A stretch of DNA of 64,000 nucleotides from Streptomyces sp. NRRL F-2580 (GTDB lineage: Bacteria > Actinomycetota > Actinomycetes > Streptomycetales > Streptomycetaceae). Made by a program: the position numbers and the translations under genes. Location: assembly GCF_000720115.1 (NCBI RefSeq), contig NZ_JOIR01000034.1, positions 1-64,000 on the forward strand, in the 5' to 3' direction. The notes beneath the pieces were generated by a model. It was not told the origin of the DNA, did not search any database, and worked only from the letters and a program-made list of their open reading frames with translations. This document shows, in pieces, positions 34,102-42,054 of this stretch. Within the stretch, counting starts at the first letter, position 1. Each line of letters begins with the position of its first letter.

Positions 34102-34731
34102 TCAGCGCTCCCCTGCCACGTCCGCTCCCGCACCCACGACCGCGAACACGGCGGCCAGTTCACCCGGGTCGTCCGGCAGGCCGTTGCCGATGCCGACGGC
34201 CGTCGCGCCCGCGGCCAGCCAGTCGGGGACCTGGGCGGGCCGGATCCCGCCGGTCGGGATGAGCACCGCCCCGGGCAGGACCGCCTTGAGGGAGCGGAGG
34301 AACCCCGGACCGCCCACGTGGGCCGGGAAGATCTTGGCGGCGCCCGAGACGCGGACGGCGGCGGCGATCTCGCCGGGGGTGAACCCGCCCTCGATGAAGA
34401 CGGCTTGGCGGCGCCGGGCGACCTCGCGGACCTCGGGGGCCGGGTACGGGGAGATCAGGAAGGCGGCGCCCGCGTCCAGGGCGGTCCCGGCCTGGGAGGC
34501 GGTAGTGACGGTGCCCACGCCGATGAGGGCGGGTCGGCCGTGCGCGTCGTCGAGGGGGGCGGTGCGGGTGAGGGCCTCGGCCCAGCCGGGGGTGGAGGTG
34601 GTCAGTTCGACGGCGCGGCAGCCGGCGGCGAGCAGGGCGGTGGTGCGGCGGACGGCCTCGTCGGCGTCGGCGTCGCGCAGCACCGGCAGCAGCCGCTGGC
34701 CCGCCAGCACCTCGTACGGGTGGCTGAACAC
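34102..34731 (-). CDS. eda: 2-dehydro-3-deoxyphosphogluconate (KDPG) aldolase
   Basis: A 209-residue class I aldolase from GTG 34731 (GGAGG eight bases upstream). Recognisable are 'LLPVLRDADADEAVRRTTALL', the Glu of 'CRAVELTTSTPGW', 'IGVGTVTTASQA' and the Schiff-base Lys in AAKIFPAHVGGPG followed by 'LIPTGGIRPAQVPDWLAAGA'. It splits KDPG to pyruvate and glyceraldehyde-3-phosphate, the last step of the Entner-Doudoroff type route. Forms an operon with the kinase and is divergent from the IclR gene. Confidence 0.88.
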   Translation of the reverse strand: MFSHPYEVLAGQRLLPVLRDADADEAVRRTTALLAAGCRAVELTTSTPGWAEALTRTAPLDDAHGRPALIGVGTVTTASQAGTALDAGAAFLISPYPAPEVREVARRRQAVFIEGGFTPGEIAAAVRVSGAAKIFPAHVGGPGFLRSLKAVLPGAVLIPTGGIRPAQVPDWLAAGATAVGIGNGLPDDPGELAAVFAVVGAGADVAGER

Positions 34732-34747
34732 GGAAATGACCTCCGTT

Positions 34748-34784
34748 GTTCCACGTAGCGGAACGTCGTATCGTGTAGCGGAAC
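34748..34784. promoter_or_regulatory. IclR-type operator region
   Basis: GTTCCACGTAGCGGAAC is a palindrome (34748-34764), and its right half GTAGCGGAAC is repeated exactly 20 bases further on (34755-34764 and 34775-34784). Two-turn spacing places both copies on one face of the helix. It lies between the aldolase and the IclR gene, so it is the probable binding site of that regulator. Confidence 0.65.
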
Positions 34785-34788
34785 CCTT

Positions 34789-34800
34789 TGGTCTAGACCC
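34789..34800. promoter_or_regulatory. DasR-like half-perfect box
   Basis: TGGTCTAGACCC matches the centre of the dre consensus (TGGTCTAGACCA) at all but the last base. It lies 21-32 bases before the IclR start. It could put this sugar-acid locus under DasR as well, or simply be a chance palindrome near a promoter. Confidence 0.45.
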
Positions 34801-34820
34801 TACCCACCCCCGGAGTTGCC

Positions 34821-35609
34821 GTGTCAACGGATGTGGACGAAGTCCCGGACGGCCCGCGCGCCGGGCGGACCTCCGCTGCCGGTTCCGCGCTGGAGAAGTC
34901 CCTGCGCGTCCTGGAGGCGGTCGCGGCCCCCGGCGGACCGCACCGGCTCACCGACGTGGCGAGCGCGGCCGCGGTGCCCAAGTCGAGCACCTTCCGCATC
35001 CTGGCCTCGCTGGTCGAGCAGGGCTTCGTACGCCAGGAGGCCGAGAGCCGGTACGGGGTCGGGCCGCGGCTGCGCGAACTGTCCGCCCTGGTCGGCGGCG
35101 GGGAGCCGCCGAGCATCGGACGCATCCTGGGCGAACTCCAGCGCACCACCGGCCAGACGGTCCATCTCGCCCTGCACAGCGGGGAGACCATCACCTACAT
35201 CCGCAAGCTGGAGGGCGACCAGCCGTTCCGGACGGCCTCGCGGATCGGCATGCGCATGCCGCTGCACTCGACCGCGATCGGCAAGAGCATCCTGGCCCGC
35301 CTGCCCGCCGCGGAGGTGCGGGACCTGATCGCCGCCACCGGACTGCCGCGCCGGACGCCGCACACGCTCACCACCGCGCGTGCCCTGGAGGCGGAGTTGG
35401 CGGCGGTCCGCGCCCGGGGCCACGCGCTGGACGACGAGGAGAACGAGCCGACCATCCGCTGCATCGGCGCCGCGATCCCGGGCCCGACGGGACGGCCTGT
35501 CGGCGGGATCAGCGTCACCACGGTCACGTTCCTGGTCTCCCGCGAGGAGATCGAGACGTACGCGCCGGCCCTGCGCGCGGCCGCGGAGGCGCTGTCTCCA
35601 CTGCTGTGA
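34821..35609 (+). CDS. IclR-family transcriptional regulator
   Basis: A 262-residue regulator from GTG 34821. The N-terminal winged helix is at about residues 22-85 ('ALEKSLRVLEAVAAPGGPHR', PKSSTFRILASLVEQGFVRQ), and the C-terminal GAF-like effector domain follows ('RIGMRMPLHSTAIGKSILA', 'IRCIGAAIPGPTGRPVGGIS'). KDGR-type IclR proteins sense KDG or related keto-acids. Divergent from the kinase-aldolase pair with operator-like repeats between, so it very likely represses them. Confidence 0.9.
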   Translation: MSTDVDEVPDGPRAGRTSAAGSALEKSLRVLEAVAAPGGPHRLTDVASAAAVPKSSTFRILASLVEQGFVRQEAESRYGVGPRLRELSALVGGGEPPSIGRILGELQRTTGQTVHLALHSGETITYIRKLEGDQPFRTASRIGMRMPLHSTAIGKSILARLPAAEVRDLIAATGLPRRTPHTLTTARALEAELAAVRARGHALDDEENEPTIRCIGAAIPGPTGRPVGGISVTTVTFLVSREEIETYAPALRAAAEALSPLL

Positions 35610-35813
35610 CGGGCCCGGGCCCAGCGGGTGCGTGCCGCGGGGGGCTGCTCTAGCGTCGAAGGTGGAAGGGGAGGCTCTGCCGAGCCGGTCCGGTGCGGGG
35701 GCCCGGGCACAGTGGCCGTACACCGACCGCGTGCGCTCGGCGCCGTTCCCGCGCGGATCCCGACGCACCAGGTCCCGGGGCGCGCGACGATCGCCGGAGA
35801 GCAGGTGCATTTC

Positions 35814-36086
35814 ATGCGCACGTCGACCCGTATCGCAGGTGTCCTCACCGGCCTGACCTTCGCCCTCGGTGGCGCGGCCCTCGTGGCCCCCGTCGCCCAC
35901 GCGGACGTCTCGGCCTGCATCAACCAGGTCGAACGCGAACTGCAGGGCGGTGAAGCCTCGGCCGCCATCCGGACGGCGTGCTACGACGCACAGTCCGGCA
36001 ACCACGAGAAGTGTGTGACCGGCCTGACCAAGAGCAGCGTGACCAACGGGACCGCGGTGAGCGCCTGCAAGGTGGCCCTCAACTAG
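35814..36086 (+). CDS. Small secreted protein with two disulfides
   Basis: A 90-residue preprotein with a classic signal peptide (cleavage near AHA, residue 30) and a 60-residue helical mature part carrying four Cys (SACINQ, TACYDAQ, EKCVTG, SACKVA). The Cys spacing suggests a compact exported protein. Family not recognised. An orphan gene closed by a strong hairpin. Confidence 0.7.
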   Translation: MRTSTRIAGVLTGLTFALGGAALVAPVAHADVSACINQVERELQGGEASAAIRTACYDAQSGNHEKCVTGLTKSSVTNGTAVSACKVALN

Positions 36087-36106
36087 CGGAGCCGTACCCG
36101 AACCGA

Positions 36107-36141
36107 GCGCCGCCCTCGGCCGACCGGCCCGAGGGCGGCGC
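36107..36141. terminator. Terminator of the small secreted protein gene
   Basis: GCGCCGCCCTCGG and CCGAGGGCGGCGC form a perfect 13-bp stem with a nine-base loop, starting 20 bases after the stop codon. Confidence 0.7.
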
Positions 36142-36264
36142 CGCGTCACGCCCGGCCCCGGCGCCGCCTCCCGCCGGGGTCCGTGCTTCCATGTGGTTCC
36201 GCGCTCGTTCGCCCGCACGGCCCGCTCGGGAGGCCGGGGAAACGGCTTCCCGGAAAACTTTCGG

Positions 36265-36277
36265 GATAAGTGTTATC
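36265..36277. promoter_or_regulatory. AT-rich palindrome upstream of the sigma-CAP gene
   Basis: GATAAGTGTTATC is symmetric (5-bp arms, 3-bp centre) and, with its CGG/CGG-like edges, stands 69-81 bases before the sigma-CAP start. A GGAAAACTTT just upstream resembles an ECF -35 element, but no properly spaced -10 is obvious. The palindrome may be an operator. Confidence 0.4.
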
Positions 36278-36345
36278 GGGGCCCCCGTCGACGGTCTCCC
36301 ATGTATCGGGCATCATCGACCGCCGGTACGGACAGGGAACAACAC

Positions 36346-37962
36346 ATGAGTACTCAGCACACGGCAGCGCTGGTGGCAGCGGCCCGCGCGGGCGACGCCC
36401 GCGCGCAGGACGAGCTCGTCAGCGCCCACCTCCCGCTCGTCTACAACATCGTCGGTCGGGCCCTCAACGGCTCATGCGACGTGGACGACGTGGTGCAGGA
36501 CACGATGCTGCGGGCGCTCGACGGGCTGGGCGCCCTGCGCGCGGACGAGAGCTTCCGGTCCTGGCTGGTGGCGATCGCGATGAACCGGGTGCGGGCGCAC
36601 TGGCAGGCCGGCCAGAGCGGCTTCGGCGAAAGCACCCTGGAGGCGGCCTACGACATCGCCGACCCGGGGGCCGACTTCGTCGACCTGACCGTCGTACGCC
36701 TCAACCTGGCGGGCCAGCGGCGCGAGGCGGCGCGGGCGACGCGCTGGCTGGAGCCCGAGGACCGCGCGCTGCTGTCGCTGTGGTGGCTGGAGTGCGCCGG
36801 CGAGCTGACGCGGGCCGAGGTGGCTTCCGCGCTGGAGCTGTCCCCGCAGCACACGGCGGTCCGCGTCCAGCGGATGAAGGCCCAGCTGGAGTCGGCACGG
36901 GTGGTGGTGCGTGCGCTGGAGGCCAATCCGCCGTGCGAGGAACTGCGGGCCGTGATGACGGGCTGGGACGGCCGGCCCTCGGCGCTGTGGCGCAAGCGAA
37001 TAGCCCGGCACGCGCGTGAGTGCGTACGGTGCTCCGGTCTGTGGAGCGGACTGGTTCCGGCCGAGGGACTGCTGGCGGGGCTGGCCCTCGTACCGGTCTC
37101 GGCGGCCCTGCTGGCAGGGATACGGACGGCCGGGGCGGCAGGCTTCGCCCCCGAGGCCGCTGCCTTCGCCGACGGCGGCGAGGGGGGCTTCGCGGACACG
37201 GCGACGCAGCTCACTGCGGTCGACAGTGCGGGCGGTGGCCGGGGCGCGCTGCGCAAGCGCCGGCGCAGCGGCCGCCGCCGGGTGATCGGCGGTGCGGTGC
37301 TCGCCGCCTGTGTCGCGGGCGGCGGTCTGGTGTACCTCGGGGGGTTCCACGGTTCCGGTCAGCCGAAGGACGGCGGCGCCACGCCGGCCGCCCCGCTGGC
37401 GCTCTCGGCGACCGAGTCCGCGCTCCCCTCGGAGCCGGCCTCTCCGTCGCCCTCTGCTTCCCCTTCGCCCTCCCCGTCGGCCTCCGCCTCGCCCAGCCCG
37501 TCCGCGAGCCCGAGTCCGACACAGAGCCGCAGCACCTCGCCGAGCCCGCGCCCCTCGGCGCCCGAGCCGGCGCCGGCCCCGCCGGGGATGGCCGGGCAGG
37601 TCCTCGCCCTGGTGAACACCGAGCGGGCGGCCGCGGGCTGCGGCCCCCTCAAGGAGGACCCGCAGCTGCGTGCGGCGGCTCAGGGGCACTCCGACGACAT
37701 GGCGGCGCGGGACTTCTTCTCGCACACCAACCCTGACGGCGCGGACCCGGGGCAGCGGACCACCTCGGCCGGCTACCGGTGGTCGACCTACGGCGAGAAC
37801 ATCGCCAAGGGCCAGCAGACCGCGCAGTCGGTCATGGACTCCTGGATGAAGAGCCCGGGCCACCGCGCGAACATCCTCAACTGCTCGTTCAAGGACCTCG
37901 GCGTGGGCGTCCACCAGGGTGCCGGCGGCCCTTGGTGGACGCAGAACTTCGGAGCCCGGTAA
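36346..37962 (+). CDS. ECF-type sigma factor fused to a zinc-finger/TM segment and an extracellular CAP domain
   Basis: One 538-residue chain. Sigma-70 region 2 (about 10-85, SCDVDDVVQDTMLRALDG and FRSWLVAIAMNRVRAHW) and region 4 (about 130-185, 'TRAEVASALELSPQHTAVRV') come first. A zinc-finger-like RHARECVRCSGLW (about 221-233), as in anti-sigma factors, follows. One or two membrane helices ('GLLAGLALVPVSAALLAGI', RRVIGGAVLAACVAGGGLVY) and a Ser/Pro linker (about 365-415) lead to a C-terminal CAP/SCP domain with HSDDMA, 'TYGENIA' and 'GHRANILNC'. It can work in transcription only while membrane-bound or after cleavage. Sigma fusions with membrane tails are known, so novelty lies mainly in the CAP sensor. 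Confidence 0.85.
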   Translation: MSTQHTAALVAAARAGDARAQDELVSAHLPLVYNIVGRALNGSCDVDDVVQDTMLRALDGLGALRADESFRSWLVAIAMNRVRAHWQAGQSGFGESTLEAAYDIADPGADFVDLTVVRLNLAGQRREAARATRWLEPEDRALLSLWWLECAGELTRAEVASALELSPQHTAVRVQRMKAQLESARVVVRALEANPPCEELRAVMTGWDGRPSALWRKRIARHARECVRCSGLWSGLVPAEGLLAGLALVPVSAALLAGIRTAGAAGFAPEAAAFADGGEGGFADTATQLTAVDSAGGGRGALRKRRRSGRRRVIGGAVLAACVAGGGLVYLGGFHGSGQPKDGGATPAAPLALSATESALPSEPASPSPSASPSPSPSASASPSPSASPSPTQSRSTSPSPRPSAPEPAPAPPGMAGQVLALVNTERAAAGCGPLKEDPQLRAAAQGHSDDMAARDFFSHTNPDGADPGQRTTSAGYRWSTYGENIAKGQQTAQSVMDSWMKSPGHRANILNCSFKDLGVGVHQGAGGPWWTQNFGAR

Positions 37963-37996
37963 CCCCGCGGGCCACCGACGCCACGGCTCTCGCGCC

Positions 37997-38028
37997 CGAG
38001 GCCTTGGGGCGCCGAGGCATTGGGGCGC
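37997..38028. repeat. Two-copy 16-bp tandem repeat
   Basis: CGAGGCCTTGGGGCGC is followed at once by CGAGGCATTGGGGCGC, one base different, and a third weaker copy lies beyond 38053. It sits in the 124-bp gap between converging genes; probably a slippage product. Confidence 0.6.
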
Positions 38029-38086
38029 CGAGCCTTTCCGGCCCCGAGGCCTTCGGGCGCGGCGCCCCGCGGGGCGCCGCCTCCGT

Positions 38087-38956
38087 TCAGGGGCGCGGCT
38101 GGAGGCCGCGCAGCTTCTCCGGGTTGACGATGGTGCGCAGCGCCGTGATCCGGCCGTCGACGACCTCGAAGGTCATCGCGCCGATGTTCACGCCGTCGAG
38201 GATGAGCAGGAGACCGGGCTCGCCGTTGATCTCGGCGACGCACAACTCCCCCTCGGCGGCCTGGGGTTTGGCCAGGACGCCGAGCCACCAGCGGGCGACG
38301 TGGTCGGCGCCGTGCACCGGGCGGCGCGCGGCGGTGACGACGCCGCCGCCGTCCGCCCAGCTGACGACGTCGGGGGCGAGGAGTTCGAGCACCTCGCCCA
38401 GGTCGCCGCCCGCGCAGGCCGCGCGGAACTTCTCGGCGATCTCCCGCTGTTCGGCCGCGCCGGCGGTGAAGCGGGGCCGCCGGGCCTGGACGTGTTCGCG
38501 GGCGCGGTGCGCGCACTGGCGGACGTTCGCCTCGGACTTGCCGACGACCTCCGCGATCTCGGCGTAGGGGTACCCGAACACCTCGCGGAGCATGAACACC
38601 GCGCGCTCGGTCGGGGTCAGGGTCTCCAGTACGACCAGGACCGCCATGGAGACGGTGTCGGTCAATTCGGCCTCCTCGGCGATGTCGGGCGAGGTGAGGA
38701 GGGGTTCGGGGAGCCACGGCCCGACGTACGCCTCGCGGACGGCCTGGGCCGACTTCAGCCGGTTCAGGCTCAGGTTGGTCACGGTGCGCACCAGGTAGGC
38801 CCGTGGGTGCTCGACGGCCGTCCGGTCGGTGCGGTTCCAGGCGAGCCAGGCGTCCTGCACGATGTCCTCGGCGTCGGCGACGCTGCCCAGCATGCGGTAG
38901 GCGGCGGCGAACAGCAGCCGCCGGTGCTCCTCGAAGTGATCATTCATGATCGACAC
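38087..38956 (-). CDS. ECF41-group sigma factor with SnoaL-like C-terminal domain
   Basis: A 289-residue protein, GTG 38956 preferred because AGGAGG lies 11 bases before it (ATG 38947 is nine bases further in). Region 2 ('VADAEDIVQDAWLAWNRT') and region 4 ('YPYAEIAEVVGKSEANVRQC') are followed by a SnoaL-like extension with the ECF41 hallmarks DGGGV and NPEKL. In ECF41 this extension regulates the sigma factor itself in place of an anti-sigma factor. Partners are usually carboxymuconolactone decarboxylase, oxidoreductase or epimerase genes; here only a remnant of an epimerase is left upstream. Confidence 0.88.
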   Translation of the reverse strand: MSIMNDHFEEHRRLLFAAAYRMLGSVADAEDIVQDAWLAWNRTDRTAVEHPRAYLVRTVTNLSLNRLKSAQAVREAYVGPWLPEPLLTSPDIAEEAELTDTVSMAVLVVLETLTPTERAVFMLREVFGYPYAEIAEVVGKSEANVRQCAHRAREHVQARRPRFTAGAAEQREIAEKFRAACAGGDLGEVLELLAPDVVSWADGGGVVTAARRPVHGADHVARWWLGVLAKPQAAEGELCVAEINGEPGLLLILDGVNIGAMTFEVVDGRITALRTIVNPEKLRGLQPRP

Positions 38957-38990
38957 CGTGGCATCAGCCTCCTGCCCGATCAAGAGGGGT

Positions 38991-39123
38991 TCACCTGCCG
39001 GCGAGCGCGCGCAGGGCTTCGGCGCAGCCCGGGCGGCTCGGGGCCCATCCCGGCTCGGCCTTCGCCCTGGCGTTGGACACCCGCCCCCGCACCGGCCGGC
39101 AGCACGTTCTTCGTCTCGTCCAT
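38991..39123 (-). pseudogene. NAD-dependent epimerase, C-terminal remnant
   Basis: From a possible ATG at 39123, after a frame change, the sequence reads RVSNARAKAEPGWAPSRPGC and 'AEALRALAGR', then stops at 38991-38993. This is the standard C-terminal end of short-chain epimerase/dehydrogenases ('VSNARARAELGW.PRYPSWREG'). Everything before it is lost. It lies directly upstream of the ECF41 sigma gene and on the same strand, so it is probably the decayed partner. Confidence 0.65.
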
Positions 39124-39180
39124 GCCCGGGGGACAAGCGGCCGGCGCCTGATGTGACATCCGTGCGGGGTGACCCGCGTC

Positions 39181-39978
39181 TCACGGGCGGCGGCCCCGGA
39201 CCGCCCAGGCGCGGGCGGCGAGGGGGACCGAGCCGTCCGGGCCGGTGGGGAGGGTCGCGGCGAGCCGGGTGCGCAGCCGGTCCCGGGCGGCGGGGGCGAG
39301 GGTGGCGACGTAGCCGGGAGCCGGTCCCTGGCCGGACAGGAAGGGCTCCCACAGGTCCGCGAAACCGTTGAAGACGGTCGGCACCTCGATGGAGGCGACG
39401 CTCACGTCGACCAGCCCCGCCCCGCTCCAGAGCGCGCGCAGCGGACCCGGGCGGCACAGCGGGAACCGTCGGCCCTCGTCCCATGCGGAGGCCGCCGGAT
39501 CGACCGAGGCGGCGGCGTCCCAGAAGTGGCGCAGGAGGCCCATGCCCTCGGCGTAGTCCCACACGTACGCCGCGACCAGTCCGCCCGGGCGGACGACCCG
39601 GGCGGCTTCGGCGACCGCGGGCCCGGGTGGTTCCAGGAAGTTGAGGGCGAGCCCGCTGACGGCCGCGTCGAACACCGCGTCGCGAAATGGCAGCGCCGAC
39701 GCGTCGGCCACGGCGAAGCGGGCCGTCGCGGGCGCGTCGGCCCGGGCCGCGCTCAGGAATCCGGGGGACCGGTCCAGTCCCACCACGGCGCGCGGCCGGC
39801 ACCGGGCCGCCACCGCCCGGGTCAGCGCTCCGGTGCCGCAGCCGACGTCCAGCCACCGCAGACCGTTCCGGCCGCCGAGGCGTGCCACGAACACCTCGGC
39901 GACCCGACGGCTCCACCGGCCCATGTACCGCTCGTAGGCGTGCCCCTCCGCCCATACGTCGGACGGCCTCTCCGCCAT
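39181..39978 (-). CDS. Class I SAM-dependent methyltransferase
   Basis: A 265-residue enzyme with the full motif set: SAM loop 'RWLDVGCGTGALTRAVAAR', acidic 'VVGLDRSPGFL', 'ARFAVADASALPF' and AVSGLALNFLEPPGPAVAEA. The substrate is unknown; it resembles ubiquinone/menaquinone-type (UbiE-like) and small-molecule methyltransferases. It starts seven bases after the glutamate decarboxylase stop and is probably its operon partner. Confidence 0.85.
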   Translation of the reverse strand: MAERPSDVWAEGHAYERYMGRWSRRVAEVFVARLGGRNGLRWLDVGCGTGALTRAVAARCRPRAVVGLDRSPGFLSAARADAPATARFAVADASALPFRDAVFDAAVSGLALNFLEPPGPAVAEAARVVRPGGLVAAYVWDYAEGMGLLRHFWDAAASVDPAASAWDEGRRFPLCRPGPLRALWSGAGLVDVSVASIEVPTVFNGFADLWEPFLSGQGPAPGYVATLAPAARDRLRTRLAATLPTGPDGSVPLAARAWAVRGRRP

Positions 39979-39985
39979 GGGGCGG

Positions 39986-41377
39986 CTAGTGGTGGAACCC
40001 GGAACGGGGCGCCTTGCCGGGTACGGGCGGGGGTGAGGCCGTCAGGTGCTCCACGGACCGGCGCAGGTCGGCGACGAGCAGGGCGATCTGGTCCCGGGTC
40101 ACGCCGTGGCGGACGAGGACGCGCTGGATGACCGTGTCCTCCCGGTCGGCGGGCAGCGGGTACGAGGGCACCTGCCAGCCCCTCATGCGCAGCCGGTCGG
40201 AGAGGTCGTAGAGGGTGAAGCCGGCCGTCTCCGGGTCGGTGAGCTTGTACGAGACGGCCGGCAGGCCGCCCTCGCCGTTGTAGAGGAGGGTGAAGGGGCC
40301 CATCGCGGCGATCTCCCCGGCCAGGTACTGGGCGGTCTGGGCGCAGGCCTGCTGGACGCGTCGGTAGCCGCCCCGGCCCAGGCGCAGGAAGAGGTAGTAC
40401 TGGGCGATGATCTCGCCGCCGGGGCGGGAGAAGTTCAGGGCGAAGGTCGGCATGTCGCCGCCGAGGTAGTCCACGTCGAAGACGAGGTCCGCGGGCAGCA
40501 GGTCGGCGGTGCGCCAGACGATCCAGCCGACTCCGAGGGGCGTGAGCCCGTACTTGTGGCCGGAGGTGTTCACGGAGGCGACGCGCGGCAGCCGGAAGTC
40601 CCAGACCACGTCGGGGTGGAGGAAGGGCGCGACGAAGCCGCCGCTGGCGCCATCCACGTGGATGGGGACGTCCCAGCCGCTCTCGGCCTGGATCCGGTCG
40701 AGTTCGGCGGCGATCTCGGCGACGGGCTCGTAGACGCAGGTGTAGGTGACGCCCAGGATGGCGACGACGCCGATGGTGTTCTCGTCGACGTACGCGGCGA
40801 GCTGATGGGGCACCAGGCCGTTGGCGCCGGGCTCCAGGGGGACCTGGCGCAGCTCGACGTCGAAGTAGCGGGCGAACTTCTCCCAGCAGACCTGGACGGG
40901 GCCGCACACGAGGTTCGGGCGGTCCGTGGGGAGGCCCGCGGCGCGGCGGCGTTCGCGCCAGCGCCATTTGAGGGCGAGGCCGCCGAGCATGGCGGCCTCG
41001 CTGGAGCCGGTGGTGGAGCAGCCGGTGGCGGTGGCGCCGGCGGGGGCGTTCCACAGGTCGGCCAGGATGTTGACGCAGCGGGACTCGATCTCGGCGGTCT
41101 GCGGGTACTCGTCCTTGTCGATCATGTTCTTGTCGAGGCAGTCGTTCATCAGGCGGTGGACGCCCTCGTCCGACCAGGTGGTGCAGAAGGTGGCCAGGTT
41201 CTGGGCGGCGTTGCCGTCCAGGAGGAGTTCGTTGCGGAGCAGTTCGTAGACGACCTCGGTGGGCGAGTGTTCCTCGGGCATCCGGTACTTGGGGAGGACC
41301 TCGCCGCTCAGCGCGGACGCGAACACGTCCGTCTCGGCGTCAGAGGAGCGTGCGTCCTTCGTCTCATGAAGAGCCAT
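39986..41377 (-). CDS. gad: Glutamate decarboxylase
   Basis: A 463-residue PLP enzyme from ATG 41377, of normal length. 'ATGCSTTGSSEAAMLGGLALKW', 'DVPIHVDGASGGFVAPF' and SVNTSGHKYGLTPLGVGWIV with the PLP-binding Lys are intact, as is the C-terminal 'PLPADREDTVIQRVLVRHG'. It makes GABA and CO2 from glutamate, consuming a proton. No GABA transporter or transaminase is adjacent; a methyltransferase gene follows in the same operon. Confidence 0.92.
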   Translation of the reverse strand: MALHETKDARSSDAETDVFASALSGEVLPKYRMPEEHSPTEVVYELLRNELLLDGNAAQNLATFCTTWSDEGVHRLMNDCLDKNMIDKDEYPQTAEIESRCVNILADLWNAPAGATATGCSTTGSSEAAMLGGLALKWRWRERRRAAGLPTDRPNLVCGPVQVCWEKFARYFDVELRQVPLEPGANGLVPHQLAAYVDENTIGVVAILGVTYTCVYEPVAEIAAELDRIQAESGWDVPIHVDGASGGFVAPFLHPDVVWDFRLPRVASVNTSGHKYGLTPLGVGWIVWRTADLLPADLVFDVDYLGGDMPTFALNFSRPGGEIIAQYYLFLRLGRGGYRRVQQACAQTAQYLAGEIAAMGPFTLLYNGEGGLPAVSYKLTDPETAGFTLYDLSDRLRMRGWQVPSYPLPADREDTVIQRVLVRHGVTRDQIALLVADLRRSVEHLTASPPPVPGKAPRSGFHH

Positions 41378-41536
41378 ATCGGGACTATAGGCGACAAAAT
41401 CTCTCAATCCGGGATGAGACCGAAGCGACGCGGAGGGTGGATGACGCTCCGCTTCCGGCCGACTCTGCGGTGTGACCCTCCACATACGAGCACCGGCAGT
41501 CCGAAGAAATTACTGTCCAGTAGACTCACTTCCGCA

Positions 41537-41581
41537 GATCTTCCCGTCCGGACCCCAGGAGCCGGTCCGGACGGGAAGATC
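41537..41581. repeat. Perfect long hairpin between divergent genes
   Basis: GATCTTCCCGTCCGGACC and GGTCCGGACGGGAAGATC form an uninterrupted 18-bp stem around a nine-base loop. It looks like a terminator, but both flanking genes point away from it (gad start 41377, melC1 start 41665), so nothing obvious ends here. It may be an attenuator in the melC leader or the relic of a lost gene's terminator. Confidence 0.65.
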
Positions 41582-41664
41582 ATCCAACTTGTTCTATGCG
41601 CAACATATCCACCCATGTCCGGATAGCGGTCCGCCGTTCGTCCGGCCCTGATACCTCTCTTGCC

Positions 41665-42054
41665 ATGAACAAGATCACCCGCCGTCAGGCCTTGGGTACA
41701 ACTGCCGGTGCACTCACCGTGCTTGGCCTGACCGCCGCAGCCGCGAGCGTCGCCACAAGCGCCTCCGCGACCCCCACCGCGTCCACACCCCCGGGCACGG
41801 TCGACGAGGTCTACAAGGGCCGCCGCATCCAGATCACCCCGGGCGAGGGCGGCCACCACGGCGGCCACCACTCCCCCGGCCAGCCCACCGTACGAATAGA
41901 CGGCCGCGAACTGCACGTGATGCGCAACGCCGACGGAACCTGGATCAGCGTGATCAACCACTACGAGACGTTCGCCGACCCGACCCTGCTCGCCCGCGCC
42001 GCCGTGCGCGACCTCCAGGGCTCCGCCCTCGCCCCCTTCGGTGGTGCGGCATGA
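41665..42054 (+). CDS. melC1: Tyrosinase copper chaperone (caddie protein) MelC1
   Basis: A 129-residue protein with a twin-arginine signal (TRRQALGTTAGALTVLGL), a His-rich stretch (GGHHGGHHSPG) suited to copper, and the MelC1 core 'DGRELHVMRNADGTWISVIN' followed by HYETFADPTLLARAAV. MelC1 inserts copper into apotyrosinase and carries it out of the cell by the Tat route as a binary complex. Its stop overlaps the melC2 start (ATGA), ensuring co-production. First gene of the melanin operon. Confidence 0.9.
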   Translation: MNKITRRQALGTTAGALTVLGLTAAAASVATSASATPTASTPPGTVDEVYKGRRIQITPGEGGHHGGHHSPGQPTVRIDGRELHVMRNADGTWISVINHYETFADPTLLARAAVRDLQGSALAPFGGAA

